NCBI GenBank assembly: GCA_965233625.1 | Contig: OZ247499.1 | Coordinates: 744,001 to 808,000 of the forward strand | Direction: 5' to 3' | Origin: G965233625 sp965233625 | GTDB lineage: Bacteria; Planctomycetota; Planctomycetia; Pirellulales; Pirellulaceae | DNA length: 64,000 bases | In this document: positions 8,697 to 19,300 of the stretch, in pieces | How positions within the stretch are numbered: position 1 is the stretch's first letter | Layout of the letters: each line of letters starts with the position of its first letter | Notes under the pieces: generated by a model | Databases searched by the model: none | The model's input: only the letters and a program-made list of their open reading frames with translations | Told to the model about the DNA's origin: nothing | Position numbers and translations under genes: made by a program

Positions 8697-8747
8697 TGTT
8701 ATTCTCTTCGTCATTTCAAACTGGCAGCGTCGTCATAGGCTGCCTGA

Positions 8748-8786
8748 TTAACAAGACGCCGCTAACGGGCGGAAGTTCGCGGCGTT
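8748..8786 (-). terminator. Terminator-like hairpin after sulfatase 2
   Basis: ACGCCGC (8756-8762) and GCGGCGT (8779-8785) form a seven-base stem just past the sulfatase stop codon. Read leftward it is followed by CTTGTTAAT, a weak T-rich tail. Confidence 0.5.
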
Positions 8787-8788
8787 TG

Positions 8789-10234
8789 TCATTTTTCAGT
8801 AACTTCTGCGGGTTGCTCGCTGGGATCTAGTTTCCACCAGGCGTCTAACTCTTCCATCAAGTAGAGTTTCACGCGGCTAAATTTCGGATCGCCAAGCAGA
8901 TTCCTTGTTTCGCCCGGATCTTCAGTGATGTTAAACAGGACTGGCTTGTCGAGATAATTTCCCCACGCCTGTTGCCCCTTCCTGACGTGCGGCACGATTA
9001 GTTTAAACGGTCCTTTACGGACCCAGCGATAAGCAACATCGCGCGACGGGTTACCCAGCGAACTAGCATCGCCGGGATAGATGGCGCCGAACACGGCCTT
9101 TTCAGCCAACTGCTCTCTGCCTGTTGCAGCAGGCCAGAGTGACCGGCCGGAGAGGGAGTGATTCGCTCGATTTATCTGTAACGCTTCCAGCAGTGTCGGC
9201 AGAATATCTACACTGCTGCACGGAGTGGTGTGTGTTGCGGACTTCGTGTGACCTTTCCGGTAGAGAAGGATGGGTGTGCGTAAACCATCATCAAACGGAG
9301 AGCGTTTACTTCGCTTGGTGTAATTGAAGTCACCGCCTGCCATCGGTTTTTTCGGATCGGGTACAAAGCCGTTGTCGCACACAAAAACAAAGATGGTATT
9401 CTCAGCCAAGCCGCGTTTTTCCAGATGCTTTACGAGTTGCCCCACCGTTGCATCGAACCAGGTGCACGCGGCGTAGTACGCGCCGGCATGGGCTGGAACG
9501 TCTGGATCTGCCTTGTAGACTTCCCGGTATTTCTGCGGGGCGTTATGTGGCAGGTGCGGCAGAAACGGTGCGTACCAGATGAAGAAGGGCTGACCCTTCG
9601 CCTGGCAGTCATCCACAAAGCTGAAGATCGGCTGCATGGTTTCGCGACCAATGGCCAGCCCGTGGTCACCGTTTCCGTGCGCTACAATGTCGCCTCCGGC
9701 AAGCCGCTTATTCCCGGTCGCTGTGGCGGCTTTGCGAGGCTGCGACGTTGTCATGCCTTCCGTGAATCCGGCATTGCGCCAATGCCCTTCCCAATATTTG
9801 CCTGTCTGCAGGCAACGGTAACCGTTGGCCGCTAGGATTCGTGGCAGCGAAGGCGCCTGCTGGATGAACCGGTCGGCCCGCTGCCGTAATGCGTTGTACT
9901 GCTGCCCGTTGATTTCCTGCGACTTTGTCAGCCGGCTGAATCCTGGCGGCGGGTGGTTAAAGTGCACACCATGCTGGTGCGGATACTGCCCCGTAAGTAG
10001 CGTCACCAGCGACGGACGGCATACGCTACTGGGAACGTAACCGTGGGTGAACCGCGCAGCGGTAGCCGCCAGGCGGTCGAGATGCGGGGTCTGTATTTTT
10101 CGATGCCCCATGAAGCCGAAGTCCGTGTACGTCTGGTCGTCGGAAATCAGCATCACGACATTCGGCCGCGCGGCAGCGCACCATCCCGGCAGAAGCAGAA
10201 GGCTAAGCATCGCAAAGACGCAGGCTAATCGCAT
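8789..10234 (-). CDS. Secreted sulfatase with atypical CxPSL signature
   Basis: This 481-residue protein starts with a signal peptide (MRLACVFAMLSLLLLPGWCAA) and has the sulfatase fold: NVVMLISDDQTYTDFGFMG metal site, LTGQYPHQHGVH, VFVCDNG, and NITEDPGETRNLLGD near the C-terminus. The formylglycine motif is CRPSL, where the usual fifth residue is arginine (C-x-P-S-R). Cys, Pro and Ser are kept, so maturation may still occur, as in other planctomycete sulfatases with this variant, but activity should be tested. It lies in the same orientation as the first sulfatase, separated by the tRNA cluster. Its location is periplasmic or extracellular and its substrate unknown. Confidence 0.9.
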   Translation of the reverse strand: MRLACVFAMLSLLLLPGWCAAARPNVVMLISDDQTYTDFGFMGHRKIQTPHLDRLAATAARFTHGYVPSSVCRPSLVTLLTGQYPHQHGVHFNHPPPGFSRLTKSQEINGQQYNALRQRADRFIQQAPSLPRILAANGYRCLQTGKYWEGHWRNAGFTEGMTTSQPRKAATATGNKRLAGGDIVAHGNGDHGLAIGRETMQPIFSFVDDCQAKGQPFFIWYAPFLPHLPHNAPQKYREVYKADPDVPAHAGAYYAACTWFDATVGQLVKHLEKRGLAENTIFVFVCDNGFVPDPKKPMAGGDFNYTKRSKRSPFDDGLRTPILLYRKGHTKSATHTTPCSSVDILPTLLEALQINRANHSLSGRSLWPAATGREQLAEKAVFGAIYPGDASSLGNPSRDVAYRWVRKGPFKLIVPHVRKGQQAWGNYLDKPVLFNITEDPGETRNLLGDPKFSRVKLYLMEELDAWWKLDPSEQPAEVTEK

Positions 10235-10373
10235 TGAGTGGTTCTCATCCGTTTTCTGGCTGCCAAGGGGTTAGATAGCGCCGGGCGTGCAAAGCATCGT
10301 ATCACGCGTGAACGCTGCCGGGAAAATTTGGTTACGATAAACCAAAATCAACGGGTTCAAGGATCACGGTTTC

Positions 10374-11759
10374 ATGACGGATTCAGATTTCGCAGTCAAC
10401 GCGCTCCGCAACGCAGTGCAGCTCGCCCCTGAGAACGCGGCGCTCGCGGAACATCTCTGCACCACACTGGTTCAGTTAGGCAGACTGGAGGACGCCGAAG
10501 CGGAGTATCTTGCCGCCCTTCAGAGGCATCCACAGAATGTCGCGTTGAAACTAGGGCTGGCGGAAACCTACTGGCGCCAGCAGAAGAATTCGCATGCATT
10601 GGCAATTACGGAGTCGATGGTCGCCGGGGACGATCCGCCCGCCAAAGCGTTCATCGTGCATGCTCGCTTGATGTATCGCGCGGGCGATGTGCCAGCTGCG
10701 GTGCACTTTTATAAGGAAGGAATCAGCATTGACCCGGCAGTAGCGGATGACGAACTAGCTTCGCTGCTCGGTATTCAAGACGAAAGCACCTGGACCGAAC
10801 TCGACGGAGACGAGGACGAAGACACGCAGGAAGTGGTTGACGGCCGCATCCGTATGTCCGCCAGCGAGCATCCCGGCGACGGCGCTGAAGATGCTGTTGA
10901 AAAACCAAAAACCAGCTTTGACGATGTCGGCGGAATGGAGAAAGTGAAAGAAGAAGTCCGCGTTAAGATTATCTACCCGCTGCAATATGCAGATATGTAC
11001 GCGGCCTACGGTAAAGCTATCGGCGGCGGCATTCTGATGTACGGTCCGCCGGGCTGCGGCAAGACCCATCTGGCACGGGCCACTGCCGGTGAAGTGTCCG
11101 CGAAGTTCATGTCCATTGGCATCAACGACATCCTCGACATGTGGATGGGCAACAGCGAACGGAACCTGCACGAACTTTTTGAACTTGCCCGGCGGAACAA
11201 ACCATGTGTCTTGTTCTTTGACGAGGTCGACGCGCTCGGCGCCAGTCGCAGCGACATGCGTCAGAGTGCGGGCAGGCATCTAATCAATCAATTTCTCAGC
11301 GAACTGGATGGCGCCAACTCTGCAAACGACGGCATCTTGATCCTTGGCGCCACCAACGCGCCGTGGCATGTGGACAACGCCTTCCGCCGCCCGGGGAGGT
11401 TTGACCGGGTCATTTTCGTTCCGCCGCCAGACGAAGCCGCCCGGCAGGACATCCTGCGGATTCATCTGGAAGGAAAACCGCAGGACCGTGTCGACCTGAA
11501 GAAGGCCGCCGCCAAAACACGCGACTTCTCTGGCGCCGATATCCAGTCGCTGGTGGACCGGGCCGTGGAAGAGAAACTGACTGCGGCGGTGAAGTCTGGA
11601 CGACCCACTCCGATTACAACGCGCGATCTGCTGTCCGCCGCCAAGCGGATGAAACCAAGCACATCCGAGTGGTTTGCTTCGGCCCGCAACCACGCATTGT
11701 ACTCCAATCAGGGCGGCGTTTACGACGATATTCTGGACTATCTGAAACTTAAAAAATGA
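10374..11759 (+). CDS. TPR plus AAA+ ATPase
   Basis: This 461-residue protein has three or four N-terminal TPR-like repeats (about residues 1-140), an acidic linker (TELDGDEDEDTQE), and a classical AAA domain. Visible AAA motifs are FDDVGGMEKVKEEV, Walker A GPPGCGKT, Walker B VLFFDEVDALG, sensor-1 region GATNAPWHVD and the arginine-finger box RRPGRFDRVIFVPPP. It resembles the Cdc48/katanin/FtsH-type single-ring ATPases that remodel proteins; the TPRs probably recruit substrate. The start is ATG 10374. It overlaps the next gene by four bases (ATGA, 11756-11759), so the two are translationally coupled and probably act together, perhaps at the membrane. Confidence 0.88.
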   Translation: MTDSDFAVNALRNAVQLAPENAALAEHLCTTLVQLGRLEDAEAEYLAALQRHPQNVALKLGLAETYWRQQKNSHALAITESMVAGDDPPAKAFIVHARLMYRAGDVPAAVHFYKEGISIDPAVADDELASLLGIQDESTWTELDGDEDEDTQEVVDGRIRMSASEHPGDGAEDAVEKPKTSFDDVGGMEKVKEEVRVKIIYPLQYADMYAAYGKAIGGGILMYGPPGCGKTHLARATAGEVSAKFMSIGINDILDMWMGNSERNLHELFELARRNKPCVLFFDEVDALGASRSDMRQSAGRHLINQFLSELDGANSANDGILILGATNAPWHVDNAFRRPGRFDRVIFVPPPDEAARQDILRIHLEGKPQDRVDLKKAAAKTRDFSGADIQSLVDRAVEEKLTAAVKSGRPTPITTRDLLSAAKRMKPSTSEWFASARNHALYSNQGGVYDDILDYLKLKK

Positions 11760-13018
11760 CGCCATCTCTCGAACGCGCACGGCGATTGATCAAGCAGGGA
11801 CGCCACCGTCAAGCCGAGGGCGAATTGCGCGGCGTCCTTGGCGACTTCCCCACCCTGGCGCCCGCCCACATGCTGCTAGCTTTATGTCTTGTGGTGCGTG
11901 ATCAATATGAAGAAGCCACGCAGGAAGCCGAACTTGCCATCCATCTGGAGCCTGACGAGGCGAGTGGGTACTACGTACTTGGCATCGTGTTAATACTACG
12001 CAATCGCCACAACGAAGCGAAAGAGCCGCTGCTGCGGGCCGTCGAGCTCAACCCCTATATGCACAGCGCGTTTGGTTCGCTTGCCGAAGTCGCATTTGCC
12101 GCAGGAAACTGGAAAGAGACAGAGGACTATGCCAACGCCGGACTTGAAGTAAATCCAGATAGCCGTGATTGCCTGAAGATGCGCACGCTTGCGCTGGAAA
12201 AGCAGGGGAAGGTCCAAGAGGCAATTGACCTGGCAGGCCATACGATTTCGCAACATCCCGAAGATGCTGACGCACACGCGACGCTGGGTCTGGCGCACCT
12301 TGCTGCTTCAGACTATAAACGGGCACAGGACTGCTTCCGCGAAGCTCTTCGGCTTGACCCGGATTGTGACATGGCTCGGCAGGGAATGGTGGATGCGTTG
12401 AACTCGCGCAGCATCATCTTCCGCCTCGTTTATATGTACTACACGGCGATGGCTCGTCTTCCGAAGGTTGCCCAGTATGGGATTATTATCGGGCTGTACA
12501 TATTGCAGAGAGGCCTGCTTTCAGCTGCGGACACGGTTCCAGCGTTGCAGCCGTTTATCATTCCAGTCCTTGTACTGCTCGTTGGTTTTGTGGTTTTGAC
12601 CTGGATTATCACTCCGTTGTTCAACACCTTTCTGCGATTCAACCAGTACGGTCGTTACCTGCTGAGCCGTGACCAGATTGTTTCTTCCAACTGGCTTGCC
12701 GGGATCATGCTCGCGGGTGTAGCGGCCATGCTTTTCTCCGGCGTCGTGCTAGGAAGCTGGATTTACGCAGCGATGTGGTTGGGCTACTCTATCATCATCA
12801 TGATGCCGGTCAGCGGTATCTTTTTCTGCGACAGGGGCTGGCCGCGATGGATCATGACGGGCGTTACGGTTGTTGTCGCCGCTTTAGGCGTCTGGATTCT
12901 GCTAACGCCATTCATTCTTGGCGAGTTTGACACGTCGCTGCTTAGTGTCTTCGTGATCGGAAATATCGGCAGCCAGTTTCTTGCCAACATCCTGGGAGAG
13001 CAGAAAGTACGTCTCTAG
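11756..13018 (+). CDS. TPR-repeat polytopic membrane protein
   Basis: The 420-residue product begins inside the stop of the AAA+ gene. Residues 1-200 are tandem TPRs (for example AEGELRGVLGDFPTLAPAHMLL and HATLGLAHLAASDYKRAQDCFREA, each split here only to name them). The rest contains five or six hydrophobic segments between about residues 235 and 415, including a VLVLLVGFVVLTWIITPLF helix. No enzyme motif is visible. Coupling to the AAA+ ATPase suggests a membrane-bound partner or adaptor, an inference from gene overlap and shared TPR architecture. Confidence 0.8.
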   Translation: MTPSLERARRLIKQGRHRQAEGELRGVLGDFPTLAPAHMLLALCLVVRDQYEEATQEAELAIHLEPDEASGYYVLGIVLILRNRHNEAKEPLLRAVELNPYMHSAFGSLAEVAFAAGNWKETEDYANAGLEVNPDSRDCLKMRTLALEKQGKVQEAIDLAGHTISQHPEDADAHATLGLAHLAASDYKRAQDCFREALRLDPDCDMARQGMVDALNSRSIIFRLVYMYYTAMARLPKVAQYGIIIGLYILQRGLLSAADTVPALQPFIIPVLVLLVGFVVLTWIITPLFNTFLRFNQYGRYLLSRDQIVSSNWLAGIMLAGVAAMLFSGVVLGSWIYAAMWLGYSIIIMMPVSGIFFCDRGWPRWIMTGVTVVVAALGVWILLTPFILGEFDTSLLSVFVIGNIGSQFLANILGEQKVRL

Positions 13019-13078
13019 CAGAACCCGCATATCTTGCTGCGAACCCCACCATGTGACAAAGTCACGCCGCAGTGACAG

Positions 13079-14290
13079 CTAGATGTCACCATCTGGCGAT
13101 TTATCTGGCCGCGGCTGCGGGGTGTGCCTGGCGTTGTGCAGCAGGTTGCTGGCGCGTATCAGGGCGGCGTCGCCAAATTTTGCGAGGATCTTATCGGAAG
13201 CGTCGTCGATGCCCGTCTGCGGTGCTTCATCCGTCTCATCGAATAAAAGAAGCTGCCGGTCAGCGGCCGGCTTGAGCCCGCTTACACCCACACCCAACAA
13301 TCGTAACGGCAGATGACTGCGTGGCACGCTTTGCGTCAGCAGTTGCCGGGCGATGCGAGAGATTTCCTGCGTGGCATTGGAGGGATCGCGTAGCTTCTTC
13401 GAACGGACGATCGTGCGGAAATCGCTTGATCTCGCTTTGAGATGCACTGTATTTCCTTCCAGCGAACGGGAACGCAGCCGGCGCGCAACCTGGCTGGATA
13501 GCTCAACGGCCCACGTCTGCAGGGCTTCCAGGTCTTCGATATCTTCCGGGAAAGTCGTTTCGTGCGAAATGGATTTCGCCTGCCTGTCTGGCGTTACCTG
13601 GCGGTTGTCGATCCCATTGGCCAAGTTCCAGAAATGTTCTCCCTGAGAGCCAAAAAGCTGCTGCATGGTGGCAAGCGGCAGCCGGCGCACATCGCCAATT
13701 GTTTTCAGGCCCTGACGCTTGAAGGCTTTCTCTGTCACGCGGCCCACACCCCACAGCCGGCTGATCGAGAGCGGATCGAGAAATGCATGCACGTTGTCCG
13801 GCTTCACCACAACAAAACCGTCCGGCTTCTCCAGGTCGCTGGCGATCTTGGCGAGAAACTTGTTGGGGGCAACGCCTACGGAAGCGACAAGTTGCAACTC
13901 TGCAGCGATCGCCGCCTTGATCTGCTGCCCCGTCTCTACGGGCGAACCAGATATGGCCTGGCATCCGCCCACGTCGAGAAACGCTTCATCCAACGATAAT
14001 GGTTCAACAAGCGGTGTGAAGCGGTGGAAGATCGCGCGGATTTCACGGGCGATCTGTGCGTATAGCTCCATCCGCGGTTTGACCACAACCAGATGTGGAC
14101 AAAGCTGCAACGCCCGCGCGGTTGGCATCGCACTATGGATACCGAACTGCCTGGCCTCATAGTTTGCAGCCGCCACCACGCCGCGGCCCTGCGGGGAACC
14201 TCCCACAATGACCGGCTGGCCCCGCAGGTCAGGCTGCTCCCGTTCTTCCACAGACGCGTAATACGCATCCATATCTACATGTAAAATCAT
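13079..14290 (-). CDS. dinB: DNA polymerase IV (Y-family)
   Basis: The 403-residue protein has the Y-family palm motifs: HVDMDAYYASVEE at the N-terminus (catalytic Asp), GGSPQGRGVVAAANYEAR, and LSLDEAFLDV with the second and third catalytic acidic residues near residue 100. KFLAKIASDLEKPDG is the conserved finger/thumb transition, followed by the HhH region (LWGVGRVTEKAFKRQGLKTIGD) and the little finger. It performs error-prone translesion synthesis. The C-terminal tail lacks an obvious beta-clamp pentapeptide of the QLxLF type except RQLLLFDE near residue 365, which fits that motif well. No LexA box was recognised upstream. Confidence 0.95.
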   Translation of the reverse strand: MILHVDMDAYYASVEEREQPDLRGQPVIVGGSPQGRGVVAAANYEARQFGIHSAMPTARALQLCPHLVVVKPRMELYAQIAREIRAIFHRFTPLVEPLSLDEAFLDVGGCQAISGSPVETGQQIKAAIAAELQLVASVGVAPNKFLAKIASDLEKPDGFVVVKPDNVHAFLDPLSISRLWGVGRVTEKAFKRQGLKTIGDVRRLPLATMQQLFGSQGEHFWNLANGIDNRQVTPDRQAKSISHETTFPEDIEDLEALQTWAVELSSQVARRLRSRSLEGNTVHLKARSSDFRTIVRSKKLRDPSNATQEISRIARQLLTQSVPRSHLPLRLLGVGVSGLKPAADRQLLLFDETDEAPQTGIDDASDKILAKFGDAALIRASNLLHNARHTPQPRPDKSPDGDI

Positions 14291-14384
14291 CGTCGCATCT
14301 CGCAGAGTCCACTTTGAGAATAGACGAAAGATACGCGCAACGCACCTGGCTCAACGAGACAGAGTTGAGTGATGCTGATACGCG

Positions 14385-14909
14385 TTAGCGTTGGACCCGG
14401 TAATTTGACAGGATAATTCCGCTATCAAAAGCTTTCGTATCGTCAGGCTTCAGTTCGATCGCGTCGCAGTCTGCGGGAACGACGGGAATGCCATCGCCAA
14501 ACAGCACTGGATTGATCTTCACGCGTACTTCGTCGATCAACCCTTCCGCAAAGAGTAAACCCGCTAGTTCACCGCCTCCGCACAGATAGATATCGCGGCC
14601 ATTCTGCTGCTTCAACTGGCGAACTAGACCGGCCACTCCATCGCTAACCAGTTTAACGGCCGGGTCTGGGCTAGCTGAGTAAGTTCGCGAAATGACATAT
14701 TGCTGCATCTGCGGGTACGGGCTGGTCTTACCTTCGCGTAGCCCTACCTCGTAGGTCTTCCGCCCCATGAGCACGGTGTCGAATGCCTCGAGCGATTTCA
14801 GGTAGTCGGTGACTAGATCGTCATCCCAGACAAACCCGTCAAACGAGCCGTCTTTGCGGGCGATGAATCCATCGAGGCTTGTCGCTACGTAATAAACTAA
14901 CTTTCGCAT
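14385..14909 (-). CDS. Dihydrofolate reductase-like (RibD C-terminal domain) protein
   Basis: This 174-residue single-domain protein belongs to the RibD_C/DHFR-like family: MRKLVYYVATSLDGFIARKDG at the N-terminus, VLMGRKTYEVGL for the NADPH-binding loop, and DIYLCGGGELAGLL for the glycine-rich cofactor site, ending with LFGDGIPV and a final beta strand. Members named YwjB/YyaP-like are reductases of unknown physiological substrate. It is not the folate DHFR, because the substrate pocket differs. It is a single gene between dinB and an SDR gene. Confidence 0.85.
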   Translation of the reverse strand: MRKLVYYVATSLDGFIARKDGSFDGFVWDDDLVTDYLKSLEAFDTVLMGRKTYEVGLREGKTSPYPQMQQYVISRTYSASPDPAVKLVSDGVAGLVRQLKQQNGRDIYLCGGGELAGLLFAEGLIDEVRVKINPVLFGDGIPVVPADCDAIELKPDDTKAFDSGIILSNYRVQR

Positions 14910-15028
14910 CGCTGCCTCAACTCCCGGCCACTGAAGAATCTCCCGCTACGACAGTAGACGACGACACAGCGAGCACCAAAAGGTTCGCAGCAAAACCGAA
15001 TGTCCTGCCGGAAAAATGGGACCGGCGG

Positions 15029-15802
15029 CTAGTCTTTCTCTTGCATCCGGGCCACCATCTTGCGCCGTACGGAGCGTGGCAGAAAACCCGTCGAAGAAAC
15101 CATCAGGCGGTTCTTCCATCCCGGAATTACGACATCCGTATTGTCGCGGTAGCCGCGGTAAGCAGCTTTGGCGACCTCTTTGGCGGGCATTGCCTGAGAA
15201 GAGAACATGTCGAGCGATCCCATCCCAGAATCTTCGCCGAAGCCCGTTTCCGTTGCTCCTGGCGCAAGCAGCGTGACGTGCACTTCGGTGCCTTTGAGTT
15301 CTTCGCGGAGTCCCTCTGTGAATGACAGAACATATGCCTTGGTCGCGTAGTAGACCGTCATATGAGGCCCTGCCTGATAACCCGCAATCGAGCCCACATT
15401 CAACACGCCACCGCGGTTCCGCTCGATCATTGCCGGCAGTATTTTCCGGGTGAGCTGCGTCAGCGCGACAATATTCACCATCAACATGTTGATCTGCCGC
15501 TCTTCTGACAACGTGGCGAAATCGCCCAGTGCGCCGAAGCCAGCGTTATTCACCAGCGTATCTACTTCGATCGCACGTTCCTGAAGCTGCCGGTGCAGGC
15601 CGGTTGCCGCATCCGGCTTCGCCAGATCGGCGGCGATAACATCAGCTTGTACGTCATATTTCGTGCGCAACTCATCTGCCAGAGCGTGCAGCTTATCTTC
15701 GCTGCGCGCCGTCAGCACAAGGTCCTCCCCGCTTGCAGCGAAAAGGTGCGCCAATTCAAGACCTATGCCGGACGAGGCGCCGGTTATTAATGTCGTTGTC
15801 AT
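15029..15802 (-). CDS. Short-chain dehydrogenase/reductase
   Basis: Start ATG 15802 is chosen: AGGAGA lies nine bases upstream and the Rossmann motif TGASSGIG comes at residues 7-14; the longer frame adds 16 unlikely residues. NNAG follows near residue 90, catalytic Ser is in GSIAGYQAG, and YxxxK appears as YYATKAY. The C-terminus is basic (RRKMVARMQEKD), as in the DltE/YdfG-like classical SDRs of about 258 residues. It is an NAD(P)-dependent alcohol/ketone oxidoreductase with unknown substrate. Confidence 0.88.
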   Translation of the reverse strand: MTTTLITGASSGIGLELAHLFAASGEDLVLTARSEDKLHALADELRTKYDVQADVIAADLAKPDAATGLHRQLQERAIEVDTLVNNAGFGALGDFATLSEERQINMLMVNIVALTQLTRKILPAMIERNRGGVLNVGSIAGYQAGPHMTVYYATKAYVLSFTEGLREELKGTEVHVTLLAPGATETGFGEDSGMGSLDMFSSQAMPAKEVAKAAYRGYRDNTDVVIPGWKNRLMVSSTGFLPRSVRRKMVARMQEKD

Positions 15803-15855
15803 TCGTTCTTTCTCCTGTTCATTTTGCCATTGCCAATTGGAACGTATCACGGCGG

Positions 15856-16077
15856 TTAGTCAGCCCGCTGAATTTCGCTCTTGGATTTCAGCACTTGATC
15901 GCCGTCGCTCTGTTCAATCAGGTACGCCGGTTCGTCTTCACTGGCTTCCCGTGTGACCTCCGAGCCATCGAGAGTCCGTGTCACCTTTTCCGTGAACCGC
16001 TCAGTGACTTCACCTTCGCCCCAACCGTCGTTCCACTTCCATTTGACCTTGGAGCCGCTACGAAAATGATCTGCCAT
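15856..16077 (-). CDS. DUF2945 (Tudor-like HVA1) small protein
   Basis: The 73-residue product from ATG 16077 begins MADHFRSGSKVKWKWNDGWG and contains GEGEVTERFTEKVTRTLDG, EPAYLIEQSDGDQVLKSKSE, the conserved pattern of DUF2945 (hypervirulence-associated Tudor domain). AGGATC precedes the ATG. Such proteins are small SH3/Tudor-like barrels of unclear function in bacteria. It sits 53 bases upstream of the SDR gene on the same strand and may be cotranscribed with it. Confidence 0.75.
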   Translation of the reverse strand: MADHFRSGSKVKWKWNDGWGEGEVTERFTEKVTRTLDGSEVTREASEDEPAYLIEQSDGDQVLKSKSEIQRAD

Positions 16078-16342
16078 GAGTATCTTGATCCTTATGAAAT
16101 CCGTGCCAGGCTGAAACAACATTGCACCAGCAGCAATACGAACGCCGCGCGATCAACCTGATCAGCTAAGCACCACATCTCATGGGTGCAAAACGAAAGA
16201 ACGCCGCCGGCTGGTGGTCTGAAAGCTATGCAAACGGCATACCACAATAGATTTCGAGTACTTTCTAGCGGGAGAATCGCTACAATAAACGCTAGATACC
16301 TCCCCCATATTTCCCACCTACCGGCCTCAGAACGGGACCTCA

Positions 16343-19300
16343 ATGAATCGTCCAGCAATGGCCTTCGTCGTCTACTTCTGCGCCGCGGTCACCTGCAGCG
16401 CGGGAGAAGCATTCCGCGTGCCTGAGTCTATCTCCGCAACCATCACGCAGCGTTGCGCGGATTGCCACGGCCCTGACACTGCCGAGGCAGATGTGCGGCT
16501 CGACACACTTTCCGCCTTAGACCTGAAGACGCGTCTTGCCGTACTAAACAAAGTGCAAGAACAGGTCCATCTGAAACAGATGCCGCCGGAGGATGAAACG
16601 CCGCTGATCTCTGATGAGCGGGAGCAGCTTCTGAAGTGGGTGGCGGACGAATTGCAGAAATACAGCGCCTCTGAGCTGGAACAGAAACTTCAGAAGCCTG
16701 AATTCGGTAACTACGTCGATCATGAAGATTTATTCTCAGGCAAGTACAAGCACCTTCCCGGCTCGACACCAGACAGACGCTGGTTGATCAGCGAGTATAT
16801 TTTTGACGCGAAGTTTCAACGCATTCTGCAAAACTCACCGCGTGCGAAACGCCGCGGCAAGACTGTAGATGTGCTTGGAAGCCACCGCTTCCGCGGCTTC
16901 GATCTGACCAACCCGTTCCTGCTGCCCACCCGGTCGGGTGTCCGTTATTACGCTGACACGGATCTTACGGGCGGACATCTGTCCAGCATGCTGACCAACG
17001 CAGAAAACGCAGCCGGGTACATGACCAGTTATCTGGTCTACAGGCATCGCAACTACCTGCCCGCCATCGTGCAGATTATGGCAATGGAAGACGCCCATCG
17101 CGAAACGCTTAACTCGCGGCGCGAGTTCCTCAACCAGTTTATCGCCCAGGTCTGTGAAGATATCTATGGCGAGGAACACGAGGCGATGCTGCCTGAATTT
17201 GTGCCGGTTCAATTGAAGACCGTCAAAGCACTCGCAGAAGGTGAGACCTATAAAAAGGCGCCGTTCCACGTTGCACAGAACATGCTTAAGAGGCTGCAAG
17301 GCGATGAGACAGTTTATCAGTTGTTGATGACGCCGGCACACGCAGGCAAAACCGACGAGCAATTCTGCGAACTATGCGAACGCACCTGGTTCTATGCGGG
17401 CGACCACGAACGGAAAATTCAGGGCCGCATGACCATTCTGCGCGACTACCTGCCCGATCTGCGGGAAAACCTGGAAAAGAACCGCCGCAAATACAAATTC
17501 GTTTCCTATAAGCCGCTGGCTGATAGCGAAATGCAGGTGATCCAAACAAGCATCAAAAAGCATCGCCGCAAAGGCGACCGCTACGCGACCGTGATTAAAC
17601 GCTGCATAACGCAGTGGGAAGAAGACTTCGCCCGGCAGCGAGCGGAAGCCGGTCCACCTGCGGACCAACTGCTGCTGGACCTAATTCAGCAGTTAAGCGA
17701 ACTCATTCTCGAACGCCCTGCAACGGATGAAGAGGCGCAAGATTACCTTGCGCTAAGCCGTGCCTACGTGAACAAGCTTGGCAATCTGAAAGCGATTCAG
17801 AAGCTGATTCAGACGTTTATCCTCTCCAGCGAATTCGTCTACCGGCAGGAAACCGGCGCGGGGCAACCTGACGAACTGGGGCGCCGCCTGCTATCCCCTC
17901 GCGATGCGAGTTACGCCATTGCCTACGCACTCACCGATCAGAGCCCCGACGAGCAGCTAGTCGAAGCTGCTAATACGGGACGGTTGAAAACGCGGGAGGA
18001 TTACGAAAGAGAAGTCCGGCGCATCCTCGCCCGTCGCGACGTCTTCTATCTGATTGATCCCGTGCTGGAAGACAAAAACTTCCAGGAGAACACCACAGAC
18101 ACCGCGATCCGCAAGCTGCGATTCTTCCGCGAGTTTTTCGGCTATCCGAAAGTCATCAGCATCTTCAAAGACGAAAAAAGATTCGGCGGAGACCGACTAG
18201 GCAACGCCACTGCACGTTTGCTCAGTGAAACCGACCGTATTGTCGAACACATTCTGGAAAAAGATCAGCATGTCTTTGAAGTGTTGCTTTCGACCGAAGA
18301 ATTCTTCGTTTACCACGACGGCGATAACGCGCGGATGCAAGCCGCCTCGGACCGCATCAAACGCATCTACGAGCATTTCAAGGATACGGACTGGCGGAAC
18401 TTTAAGAAGGAAGATCTGCTGGATCACCGCGACTTCCTGAAAGAAGTCAAGATGCGAAGCGTCGACCCGGATAAGCTTGACGCCCGCAACAGGCAGGGCA
18501 ACACGATTCAGCTGTTCAAGAAGTCGATGGAAACCATCACAGCCCGCCTTGATAAGGGCCAGAAAGAAGCCGCGCCGTTTGATCTCTATCGCGGCTATGG
18601 CAATGACTTTATGAACGGCTATAACGTCGCCAAGTTCTTCAACATCCGGCTGGACAACTGGGACTACGCCACGCAGCAACCGGCCAGAATCGACAACCGC
18701 AAAGGGCTGTTAACCCATCCCGCCTGGCTCATCGCTCATTCGCAGAACACCGAAACCGACCCGGTAATCCGCGGCAAATGGGTGCGTGAGAAACTTCTGG
18801 CCGGTGCAATTCCTGACGTGCCTATTACGGTTGATGCGGTCATTCCTGAGGATCATCATAAAACGCTTCGCACACGATTGGCTTCCGCCACCGAAGACGC
18901 TTACTGCTGGCGGTGTCATAAGCAGATGAACCCTCTGGGTTATGCCTTTGAACAGTACGACGACTTCGGCCGGTTCCGCACGCAGGAATCGCTGGAACAC
19001 CCGGACAACCTGATAAAGAAGGGGCCGGAAAAAGGCAACCATCTCACCGAGCTGCGCGATGTGTACAAGACGCTGCCAGTAGACTCTACGGGTTACCTAA
19101 GTGGCACGGGCGACGAAGCACTTGATGGCAAAGTGACCGGCGCAATGGATCTGGCAGATCGTCTTGCCAGATCGCGCAAAGTCAGGCAGTCCATCATCCG
19201 TTACGCCTTCCGCTATTTTCTCGGACGAAACGAACAGCTGTCCGATTCGAAAACACTTATCGACGCCGAGCAGGCTTACATCAAAAGCAATGGCAGTTTC

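Noticed and set aside
8104..8738. Several ORFs on both strands over the tRNA cluster
   Set aside because: They are artefacts of tRNA sequence repeats, recognisable from T-arm-derived residues such as SNRxP.
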